A stretch of DNA of 64,000 nt from a candidate division KSB1 bacterium (lineage in GTDB: Bacteria; Zhuqueibacterota; Zhuqueibacteria; Zhuqueibacterales; Zhuqueibacteraceae), in NCBI GenBank assembly GCA_034506255.1, contig JAPDPX010000006.1, positions 310,001 to 374,000 on the forward strand, written 5' to 3'. Both the position numbers and the translations under genes were made by a program. Shown here piece by piece: positions 35,598-43,296 of the stretch. The notes beneath the pieces are model-generated. The model was not told the origin of the DNA. It saw nothing but the letters and a program-made list of their open reading frames with translations, and ran no database searches. Position 1 is the stretch's first letter, and each line of letters opens with the position of its first letter.

Positions 35598-35864
35598 ATG
35601 TTTCTTGCACGCGTGCTGGGTACGATCTGGGCGACGCAGAAAGATGCCAGCCTGATCGGCACCAAAATGCAAATCATTCAACCGCTCGACCGTTTTGCCG
35701 CTCCCAGCGGCACGCCGTTGATCGCGGTCGACACCGTGGGCGCCGGTCCGGGTGAGATGGTGTTTTACGTCACCGCACGCGAAGCCACCCTCCCGCTGCG
35801 TCACGGCCTGTCACCGGTCGATGCTTCCATCGTCGGTATCGTTGATACGATCGAAAACTACTGA
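35598..35864 (+). CDS. EutN/CcmL-family microcompartment vertex protein, copy 2
   Basis: 88 residues. MFLARVLGTIWATQKDASLI, GTKMQIIQPLD, PLIAVDTVGAGPGEMVFYVT and ASIVGIVDTIENY mirror copy 1 closely in length and layout, so the pair arose by duplication or act as hetero-oligomers. The ATG directly follows the first gene's TGA. It precedes rdgB by 10 bases, so all three are likely co-transcribed with the HtrA-like gene. The shell cargo is unknown. Confidence 0.9.
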   Translation: MFLARVLGTIWATQKDASLIGTKMQIIQPLDRFAAPSGTPLIAVDTVGAGPGEMVFYVTAREATLPLRHGLSPVDASIVGIVDTIENY

Positions 35865-35874
35865 CGTCCCAGCC

Positions 35875-36489
35875 ATGCCCCTGCCGCCCGCCCGCGTGGT
35901 TCTCGCCACCCACAATCGCGACAAAATCCGTGAAATTCAGGAAGCGCTGAGAGCGCTGCCAGTTACCATTCTTTCCCTGGACGACTTTCCCGACCTGCCG
36001 GAGGTGGCAGAGGACGGCGACACCCTGGAAGAGAATGCCCGCAAAAAGGCGGTGACGCTGCACCACCATACCGGCCTGCCGGCGCTCGCCGATGACACCG
36101 GTTTGTTCGTTGCCGCCCTGGGCGGCCGCCCGGGGGTGTACAGCAGCCGCTATGCCGGCCCCGGCGCAAGTTATCAGGACAATGTGTGCAAGCTGCTGGC
36201 GGAAATGCAGGCGGTGCCGCCAGAGCGCCGCAACGCGCGTTTTCGCACGGTCATGGCCTTCACTGATGGCAACACCGTGCACTTCGTGGAGGGATCATGC
36301 GACGGCCACCTGGCCCTGGCGCCGCGGGGGGAGGGCGGGTTCGGCTATGATTCGATTTTCATCGTGGCCGGCAGCGAACGCACGTTCGCAGAGATGTCTC
36401 TGAGGGAAAAGAACGCGGTGAGCCATCGCGGACGGGCGCTGGCTGCCGCCCGACAACTTCTGAAGCGATACTTTCGAGTGGAGGATTGA
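35875..36489 (+). CDS. rdgB: RdgB/HAM1 XTP/dITP diphosphatase
   Basis: 204 residues from the ATG at 35875; the open frame extends upstream into copy 2 of the vertex protein, but the family start fits here. VVLATHNRDKIREIQEAL is the family N-terminal substrate-binding block, ENARKKAVTLHHHTGLPALA and DDTGLFVAALGGRPGVYSSR the catalytic core, and GEGGFGYDSIF plus SHRGRAL the C-terminal signature. It cleaves non-canonical purine nucleoside triphosphates to keep them out of DNA. It ends 3 bases before the next gene, suggesting an operon. Confidence 0.93.
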   Translation: MPLPPARVVLATHNRDKIREIQEALRALPVTILSLDDFPDLPEVAEDGDTLEENARKKAVTLHHHTGLPALADDTGLFVAALGGRPGVYSSRYAGPGASYQDNVCKLLAEMQAVPPERRNARFRTVMAFTDGNTVHFVEGSCDGHLALAPRGEGGFGYDSIFIVAGSERTFAEMSLREKNAVSHRGRALAAARQLLKRYFRVED

Positions 36490-36492
36490 AAC

Positions 36493-37992
36493 ATGGCTGA
36501 AGCAATGAGGGGTCTGTTCCACAAAAAACGAAGACCGGGGTGCTCGATTTTGCCGGCATTCTCGCTGCTGCTGCTTGCCGGCGTGGGTTGCAGCAAAAAA
36601 ATTTCCCCCAATCTTCCCGACCCCTACCCGGATCTGCACCTGGTCAGCATCTCGCCCGGGCCCAACGCCACCGGCGTACCGACGCAAACCAGCATCACGC
36701 TCACCTTCAGCGCTGAAATGTCTTTGCAAAATCTCGGGCTCATACTTGCACCCACGCCGCCGGGTTTCTTCGCCAACTGGCAACTGAGTGCCGATGCCCG
36801 CCAAATCAGCGTGGCCACCACCCTGGCGCCCAACACCACCTACTCGCTCGTCGTCTTCGCTGCCAACGATCGCTACGGCGATTATCTGCGCACGCCGTTC
36901 GTCAGCAGGTTTGCAACCGGCAGCAGCATTGCGGGAGCGAGCGTGAGCGGCACTTCCGTGAAGCCGTTCAACCAGCCGCTGCAGTGCTTCGCCGGTTTGC
37001 TCACGCAAAATCCCGAAACGATTCTGGCAGCCGCCGCACCGGACGAGGCATTCTATGAACATCTCGCCGCGGTTTCAGCGATCACTGACACCTCGGGCAA
37101 ATACAGCATTACTGGCGTCGCCGCAGGGGTGTACTGGCCATTCGCTGCGCTGGATGTGAATCGTGACGGCCGCTTCCGCCTGCAGGACGGCGACCAGTTG
37201 CAGGGCCACGACGCCAATGCCGATCAGGCACTCGACAGCGTGACCGTGGCCGCCACCGCACTCACGCAAATCACCCTGCAAACCCCGGTGGTCGGATTGA
37301 AAGTAGTCAGCACCTTCCCGGTGAATGGCCAGAAAAACGTGCCGCTCAACACCACCTTCCGCCTGACCTTCACCACGGCGGTCGACAGCAGCCGCCTGGG
37401 CCTGTTCATTGCGCCGATTCCCGAAGGCCTGACTGGCGCCACGCTGCGGCCGAGCGCCGACCGGCGCGAACTTTCCGCGCCCGTGACGCTCAAACCCAAC
37501 ACGGTGTACACGGCCGTGCTTTATACCGCCACCAGCACGCGTGGCCAAATGCTGCAGACACCGCAGCAGGTCACCTTCACCACCGGCACAGACTTCCCCG
37601 GCGGCAAAGTGCAGGGACGGGTGCTCTTCCGTGGCGGTGGCATCTCGCCACGCAACACACTGGTCGCGCTGCTCAACACCGATCTGCTCGACGTCATTCA
37701 GCAAATCTTTCCGAATCCCAGCCAGGCCACCGCTGTCCTGCGCAAGACACTGGCGGCAATTTCCTATGTGCCTATGGAAACCGGCGAATTCGTGATTGCG
37801 AATGTCCCCGACGGCACCTACTGGCCGGTGGGCGCCAAAGACACTGATTTGGACGGCAGCCTGGAGCCCACGGCCGTGCCGCCGGAGCCGATTGGATTCT
37901 ACGATCGCGATGGTGATCAAGCCGCGTCACGTGCCGACAGCGTGGTGGTATCCAACGGCACCACGGTATCCAACATCACGATCGTCTTTTGA
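36493..37992 (+). CDS. Ig-like (Big_5 type) lipoprotein-like protein
   Basis: 499 residues. A hydrophobic leader ends in LLAGVGCS, a weak lipobox. Two SbsA-like Ig (Big_5) domains are clear: LVSISPGPNATGVPTQTSIT to LAPNTTYSLVVFAANDR, and VVSTFPVNGQKNVPLNTTFR to LKPNTVYTAVLYTATS. Between and after them are segments with a regular plan (GKYSITGVAAGVYWPFAALD; TGEFVIANVPDGTYWPVGAK) that resemble carboxypeptidase-regulatory folds. It is probably an envelope-surface protein. A GGAGTGGAGG site lies inside the rdgB end. A strong terminator follows at 38031. Confidence 0.82.
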   Translation: MAEAMRGLFHKKRRPGCSILPAFSLLLLAGVGCSKKISPNLPDPYPDLHLVSISPGPNATGVPTQTSITLTFSAEMSLQNLGLILAPTPPGFFANWQLSADARQISVATTLAPNTTYSLVVFAANDRYGDYLRTPFVSRFATGSSIAGASVSGTSVKPFNQPLQCFAGLLTQNPETILAAAAPDEAFYEHLAAVSAITDTSGKYSITGVAAGVYWPFAALDVNRDGRFRLQDGDQLQGHDANADQALDSVTVAATALTQITLQTPVVGLKVVSTFPVNGQKNVPLNTTFRLTFTTAVDSSRLGLFIAPIPEGLTGATLRPSADRRELSAPVTLKPNTVYTAVLYTATSTRGQMLQTPQQVTFTTGTDFPGGKVQGRVLFRGGGISPRNTLVALLNTDLLDVIQQIFPNPSQATAVLRKTLAAISYVPMETGEFVIANVPDGTYWPVGAKDTDLDGSLEPTAVPPEPIGFYDRDGDQAASRADSVVVSNGTTVSNITIVF

Positions 37993-38030
37993 GGCAGCGA
38001 CGCGGATCGCCAAAACTCTTCACCCACAAA

Positions 38031-38080
38031 CAAAACTCCCACGGTTGACACCCCGCCGGGTCCCAGCCGTGGGAGTTTTG
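38031..38080. terminator. Bidirectional intrinsic terminator
   Basis: CAAAACTCCCACGGTTG (38031-38047) pairs with CAGCCGTGGGAGTTTTG (38064-38080) with only one G-U pair, giving a 17-base stem. GTTTTGTTTTC follows on plus and AGTTTTG on minus. It separates convergent genes ending at 37992 and 38116. Confidence 0.88.
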
Positions 38081-38115
38081 TTTTCAAGCGCTGCCGGGCA
38101 ACTTGCGCAACCGGC

Positions 38116-40023
38116 CTACCTCCCTCCGCCGCGGCCGGCACTACTGGTGAATTTCGTGGTCACGATCTTCAACGTCTTGCCGCTGGCAATCATCTCCGGC
38201 ACCACGGCCTCGCTCATATCCAGCACGACCCAGGTGCTGGCATCTTCCGGATGATAGCCCAGCCGGGCGCGCAGCACCGAACCGCGATTCACCTCCACCG
38301 TCAGCGGGTCCGCGATGTAGAGTTTGGCGAACCGCAGCAGCAGGCGGACGGGATCGGCCAGCAAATCGGTGGTGTAAGCCGGCACGCGGCCATTGTAAAC
38401 CACCTTGACGGTGTCACCCAGCACATAGACCTGTTCGATCTTGGAGGCTTCGGGCAACTCGGGCTGATGGTCGATGGTGTAGATGAGAAATTCGACACGG
38501 CGGTTGAGAAAACGCTTCTGCTCGGTGCTGTTGTCGTTCAACGGTTTCCATTCGCCGTAGGAGACGGGATTGTAGAACTTGCTCGGGCTGTTGCCTTGAT
38601 TCACCAGAAACTTCATCACGCTGTTCATGCGGCGGTCGCCGAGCTTGATGTTGTACTCATCGGTGCCGATGCTGTCGGTATGACCGGAGATCCACACCAG
38701 CGACTCGGGATAGAGCTTCAAAATCTCATCGGCTTTGTACATGGTGGGATACATGTCGGTGCGAATATCCGACTTGTCGAAATCGAAATTGATGCGCAGG
38801 GTCATCAGCACATCGCGGCCTTTCTGCTCGACGGTGATGCGGCCTTCGGTGAGGCGGGCCAGCGAGTCGGCCTTGCGCAGGCGCTCCGCCAGCAGGGCTT
38901 CGAGGTCGCGGATGCGTTCTTCCGCTTCCTTGGCCGCCAGCCGCGCCTCTTCCGCCTCCTGGCGGGCGCGGCGCGCTTCCGCCAGTTCGCGGTCAATCTC
39001 GCCGCGATCGACGAACAGGCCCTGCGGTTCGGCCGTGCCGAAGTTGAAAGAGAGCGAGAAACGATGCGCCTGGGAATCGAAGGCCTCGAGCGGGCTGAAG
39101 GCATAATCGAAATGGGTGTTTGAGCCGCCGAACCAGCTCATGGGAATCACCAGCCCAAAGCCCGCACCCCAGCGGGAGTTGTCGTCGAGGTTGTGAAATT
39201 TGTAGCCGCCGCGCACGGCAAAAACTTCGGAGAGAAAAAACTCGGTGCCGGCCTGCAGGCGGATGTCCTTGTCACGCTTGTCGAGAAATTTTGAGGCATC
39301 CAGACCGAGGCGCCATTGCAGACGGCGGCCGCTGGCACCCAGACCGATGGGAAAGTGGGCGGCGATGCCGGCACGAATCGTCTCCGGCAGCAGGCCGGCG
39401 CTGCCGCCGCCGGTGAGTTTGAGCCTTTTGAGGGTGAGATTCTGCAGGGTGGCGCCCACCGAAAAATTCTCGAGTGCGTAAAGCGCGCCGAGGTCGACGC
39501 CCAGGGCAGTGCCGGCACTGCTGATCAAATCCTGCCGCATGCCCTTGAGGGCGGCGCCAAAGGACAGGCGGTTGTCGAGCAGATAGATGTAATTGCCGTA
39601 CCCCAGCGTCAGCAGCAGATCGCTGCTGCTGAAATCACCGGTGAGGGGTGAGAAATCATCAGCCAGCGCCACAATGTCACCTTCGTTGAAATAACCGAAA
39701 CCCAGCCCGAAGGTGCCGTAGCGGGTGGGCAGCGCCCCTTCCAGGGCACCCTGATAGGTGTCATCGATCCATCGATGAAAATGCAGTGACAGCGACGCGT
39801 TGCTCAGGCTGCCGAGACCGCCGACGTTGTAGCGCATGACGCTGAGATCGTTCGCGAGCGCCGTAAACGCCTCGCCCATGGCCACCTGGCGGGCATAGGG
39901 GCTGATGCGCAGCATCGGCGCGGCATATTGCCCGGCCACCTGCGCCTGTGCCAGCGCGGCGGCAGTCAGCACGAGCAACGTGGCGATTCCCGCACGACGT
40001 GAAGGAAAGGGGATATGATTCAT
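38116..40023 (-). CDS. PorV-like barrel fused to coiled coil, OmpA and AMIN domains
   Basis: 635 residues from the ATG at 40023, with AGGATCACTCTT before it. After the signal peptide (LLVLTAAALAQAQ) residues 30-330 look like a PorV/UPF0164 outer-membrane barrel (YARQVAMGEAFTALANDLSV, then MRYNVGGLG). About 342-390 is a charged coiled coil (ELAEARRARQEAEEARLAAK). Residues 395-515 are an OmpA peptidoglycan-binding domain (INFDFDKSDI; WISGHTDSIGTDEYN; NRRVEFLI). Residues 528-625 resemble an AMIN domain (VYVLGDTVKVVYNGRVPAY; STWVVLDMSEAV), which also binds peptidoglycan. It would anchor an outer-membrane barrel to the wall. It lies 62 bases after the NHL-repeat gene on the same strand and probably shares its transcript. 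Confidence 0.85.
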   Translation of the reverse strand: MNHIPFPSRRAGIATLLVLTAAALAQAQVAGQYAAPMLRISPYARQVAMGEAFTALANDLSVMRYNVGGLGSLSNASLSLHFHRWIDDTYQGALEGALPTRYGTFGLGFGYFNEGDIVALADDFSPLTGDFSSSDLLLTLGYGNYIYLLDNRLSFGAALKGMRQDLISSAGTALGVDLGALYALENFSVGATLQNLTLKRLKLTGGGSAGLLPETIRAGIAAHFPIGLGASGRRLQWRLGLDASKFLDKRDKDIRLQAGTEFFLSEVFAVRGGYKFHNLDDNSRWGAGFGLVIPMSWFGGSNTHFDYAFSPLEAFDSQAHRFSLSFNFGTAEPQGLFVDRGEIDRELAEARRARQEAEEARLAAKEAEERIRDLEALLAERLRKADSLARLTEGRITVEQKGRDVLMTLRINFDFDKSDIRTDMYPTMYKADEILKLYPESLVWISGHTDSIGTDEYNIKLGDRRMNSVMKFLVNQGNSPSKFYNPVSYGEWKPLNDNSTEQKRFLNRRVEFLIYTIDHQPELPEASKIEQVYVLGDTVKVVYNGRVPAYTTDLLADPVRLLLRFAKLYIADPLTVEVNRGSVLRARLGYHPEDASTWVVLDMSEAVVPEMIASGKTLKIVTTKFTSSAGRGGGR

Positions 40024-40085
40024 AAGAGTGATCCTGCTGGTCGTCGTCACAAAATCAGGAATGCATGAACGATGGCATCCAGCCG

Positions 40086-43016
40086 TTAGTGAATGAGCAC
40101 AAATTTGAGCAACCGCACGTCACCACCCTCGAGGCCGCGGGGCTGCTGGGTGAGGCGAACATGCACCCTGGCGAAATAAGTTCCGCTTGCCGCCAGCGTG
40201 CCGTTCGCGGTTCGCCGGTTCCACCAGCCGTCGGCGATTACGGCATTATCGGCGGCAGTGATGCTGTTTCTGCCGTTCAGCGAGATCTGCGAGCCGGGAA
40301 TCACCGCCACCAAATCACCCGCCAGGTTGTAAACCTCGATGCGCTGTATGGTCAGGGTGCCGGTGCGGACGCGCGCGCGCAGCCGAAGCTGGCTGTGCCG
40401 GCCGGCTTGAAAGGGATTGGGCGCAATATCCAGGGCAAACGCCTCACTCAACTGATCGACCGGCGGCGTCCCGCTGCGCACCGCTATGGTGTCGGCGGTG
40501 ACGTCCCCGGCCACGGCGTCGGTGTACCGTGCGATGATGTCATCGCCACCGGCGGCGCGCAGGCGGAAATCGCGTGCGCCGGTGGGCACACCGGCCACTT
40601 GCAGGGGCTGGCGGGTGCGAAATTCACCGGCATCCACCGCGGTTTCAAAGAGCAGCACCAGCTCCTGCTCGCCATTCTGCTTGTTCACGAAGACCAGCGC
40701 CTGAATGGAATCGATGGCCGTCGGAGAGAGATTTTGATCGGTTTCGCCGGTCACCCGCAGGTAGAACAAGCCGCCGACGTCGATCGAGTCGATGCGGGCG
40801 CCATCGATGTTTTCGATGCGAATCTGGCCGAAGGAACGCTGAATCACGCGCGCAGAGTCCCGGCTGACATCGGTGTTGTCGTCGGGATCCACATAGCGCA
40901 CGATCAGGACGTCACGGTCCTTCACCTCCAGCGTGTCATTGTTGCGGCGCGAGGCATTGAAGGCCACCGGCAGGCCGCCGCGAAATTCCGCAAAATTGCG
41001 CGGGTTCACGCGCAGCACCACGCGCGCCGAATCCTCGCTGAGCGTGCTGAACACCTGCACCGCCACGGTGTCGCGTGCCCCCGACGCGGGTGCCAGCGTG
41101 GGATCCTGCACGGAAATAAAAATGCTGTCGCTCGGCGCGTTGGCAAATTTGTACAGCTCCACCGGTGCGAATTTCGCATCCGTGAAGCGCGTGATCGAGG
41201 GGCCCCTGGCCATCACGGCATATACCAGCCGCCAGCTCTCCAGCACCGGCGTATTTGCCATCACAAAAGGCGAGGAGGTGCGCAGCGTGGCGCGCAGCCG
41301 CAGTTGCTGCCTGCCGCGCAAACCCGGCACCCGCGCCGACAGGCTCGCAATCGGTTCCTCGGCATCCGTGAAGGATGCCAACACCGCATTGTTTTGCGCG
41401 TTGATCAACTCGACGGTGATGCCCTGCCCCTGATGCGGAAACGCCAGCACCCGCCAATCGGTGATGACTTTGTCCGCCGAGTCTTTGATGACTTTGGAGA
41501 GCAGCACGCCGGGCGTTTCATAACGGATGAAATGCGCAGTGGCACCAATCCTGGTCAACAGCGGAGTGCGCAGCGGGCTGGTGGTTTCGAGCCGCACCAG
41601 AAACTGGAAGAGGCTGTCACCGTTCTGTTCATGAATCGGGTTGATGGCGGAGCGGCGGTTGTCATAGTAGTCTGTCTGGCTGGTGGGGCCAAAAAAGGGC
41701 CGGGTGAGAAGATCGCTGCGGCTGTTGGAGGAACGCATCTTCAAGCGCAGGCGCGTGCCTTCGCGCCCGGCGGTTCCCAAATCCTCGCCCTCCCAAAACA
41801 GGGAGTCAAAATCGACGGAACGGCCAAAGGAAAAAATTTGTGAGATGACCGAGTCCGTGGTGACATAGGCCAGCCGGCGCGGCACCACGTCGGTGCCGTT
41901 GCTGCGATATGCCGCCAGCGTGCGGTTGTTGGCGATGCGATCGGCGTCGGTCAGGCTGCGCAATGGGCTTTCAAAACGGAAAGCGATGCCGCCGGTGCGG
42001 GTGACCTCGATCAGGCGGTCGTTGCCCGCGTCACAAATGAGCACATTGCCGTTGTCCAGAAGATCGGCATCGTTCGGCCGGGTCAGTCCGGCCAACGAGC
42101 TCACCGGGCTGCCGGTGCCGAATTGAAAAACGCGGGTCAGCGTGCTGCCGGTGCGCCGCACCAGCACGACGCGATGATTGCCCTGATCGGTGACGAGATA
42201 CAGGCTGGGATCATTGCGATCGACTTCGATATCCACCGGTGTGCGAAAGCTCTCGCCACTCAAAACCGTCACGCCGGCGTCGCCCGGCACGGTCAGATCG
42301 ACCGCGAGCAAACGGTCATTGCCGGTATCGCAAATGATGACTTGATTGAGATTGCCGGGAACCGCCACGGCGTCCGAGGGCCGCAGCAGCTTCAGCGCCT
42401 GACTGGTGGCGTTGTATTCCCATACGAGGGTGGGGCCGCCCTCCAGATCATATTTCACCACGTGCCCGGCGCCGTCGGCGTCATCACTGCCGGTGACGAT
42501 GACCTTCGAGCGGCCGCCCTCCACGAAGGCATGGGCATCCGCCGGCGTGAATGTCAGATCGATCTGCAGGCCGACATCGCCGGCACCCGGGCTGCTCTCA
42601 TTGCTGTTGTAGGTGAAGACCGATTTCGTCCCCGCGTCGGTGACCAGATAGAAATTGGGATTGGCGGGATAGACGTCGATATCCACCACGGTTTTGACCG
42701 CCTTCCTGCCAATATAACCGGCTTCGATGCCGCGGAGAAACATCCGGAAATCCGAGCCGGTGCTGAGGGTGGAATCGATGGTGAGCAGGGAAACCTGGCC
42801 GGTGTCGGCCCCTGAAATCCCGGTGGGGCGCAACACCAGGTTGCTGGTCGCCTCGATGCGATCGCGATTGCGAAAGTCATCGCGCCATTCGCGCTCCTGC
42901 TGCTGCGCGAAACCGGCGCCCGCCAGGCAGGAAAGCCATGCCAGAAGAACGAGGCAACTCCTCATGCCCTGGCTTTGCGGCGACGCAAAGCATGATGAAT
43001 CAGATCCCTTTTGCAT
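40086..43016 (-). CDS. Large exported NHL-like/beta-propeller protein with FlgD-type tail
   Basis: 976 residues from 43016, where AGAGGA lies about 9 bases upstream; an inner ATG at 42965 is the alternative. Signal peptide near LVLLAWLSCLAGAGFAQ. About 100-340 hold NHL-like blades with repeated DxxNxRVxxV patterns (VIICDTGNDRLLAVDLTVPG; PSLYLVTDQGNHRVVLVRRT; VLICDAGNDRLIEVTRTGGI). The middle has Ig-like strands. The end (about 870-976) is a FlgD-like fold (APNPFQAGRHSQLRLRAR; NLAGDLVAVIPGSQ; ASGTYFARVHVRL). The propeller likely binds a protein or polymer at the surface. Its promoter is at 43269. Confidence 0.82.
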   Translation of the reverse strand: MQKGSDSSCFASPQSQGMRSCLVLLAWLSCLAGAGFAQQQEREWRDDFRNRDRIEATSNLVLRPTGISGADTGQVSLLTIDSTLSTGSDFRMFLRGIEAGYIGRKAVKTVVDIDVYPANPNFYLVTDAGTKSVFTYNSNESSPGAGDVGLQIDLTFTPADAHAFVEGGRSKVIVTGSDDADGAGHVVKYDLEGGPTLVWEYNATSQALKLLRPSDAVAVPGNLNQVIICDTGNDRLLAVDLTVPGDAGVTVLSGESFRTPVDIEVDRNDPSLYLVTDQGNHRVVLVRRTGSTLTRVFQFGTGSPVSSLAGLTRPNDADLLDNGNVLICDAGNDRLIEVTRTGGIAFRFESPLRSLTDADRIANNRTLAAYRSNGTDVVPRRLAYVTTDSVISQIFSFGRSVDFDSLFWEGEDLGTAGREGTRLRLKMRSSNSRSDLLTRPFFGPTSQTDYYDNRRSAINPIHEQNGDSLFQFLVRLETTSPLRTPLLTRIGATAHFIRYETPGVLLSKVIKDSADKVITDWRVLAFPHQGQGITVELINAQNNAVLASFTDAEEPIASLSARVPGLRGRQQLRLRATLRTSSPFVMANTPVLESWRLVYAVMARGPSITRFTDAKFAPVELYKFANAPSDSIFISVQDPTLAPASGARDTVAVQVFSTLSEDSARVVLRVNPRNFAEFRGGLPVAFNASRRNNDTLEVKDRDVLIVRYVDPDDNTDVSRDSARVIQRSFGQIRIENIDGARIDSIDVGGLFYLRVTGETDQNLSPTAIDSIQALVFVNKQNGEQELVLLFETAVDAGEFRTRQPLQVAGVPTGARDFRLRAAGGDDIIARYTDAVAGDVTADTIAVRSGTPPVDQLSEAFALDIAPNPFQAGRHSQLRLRARVRTGTLTIQRIEVYNLAGDLVAVIPGSQISLNGRNSITAADNAVIADGWWNRRTANGTLAASGTYFARVHVRLTQQPRGLEGGDVRLLKFVLIH

Positions 43017-43268
43017 GCGCGGATCATCCTCTTAAATGATTCGAATATGAATGGCTTTCAAACTGGAGCAGTCTGTTTTGAGATTCCCTTCACCCAAAAC
43101 TGCAAGCGGAGACGGAGTGGCGGCTTTCTGCCTGCTCACCCGGAGGCGAGAGCACATAGCGGGATGACCTTGATCAGCGCTGTTGGCGTCATGCGGCTGA
43201 TCATGCCAGACACTGGAACGCTGCACGAACTGGTGGCGGGACTATTTTTTGTGCAGTCAACTGGCACC

Positions 43269-43296
43269 AGTATAATGTTTTTTTGGCGAATGTCAA
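43269..43296 (-). promoter_or_regulatory. Promoter of the NHL/PorV operon
   Basis: On the minus strand TTGACA (43296-43291), a 16-base spacer and TATACT (43274-43269). The -35 overlaps the end of the helicase gene. The leader to the ATG at 43016 is about 245 bases. Confidence 0.65.
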
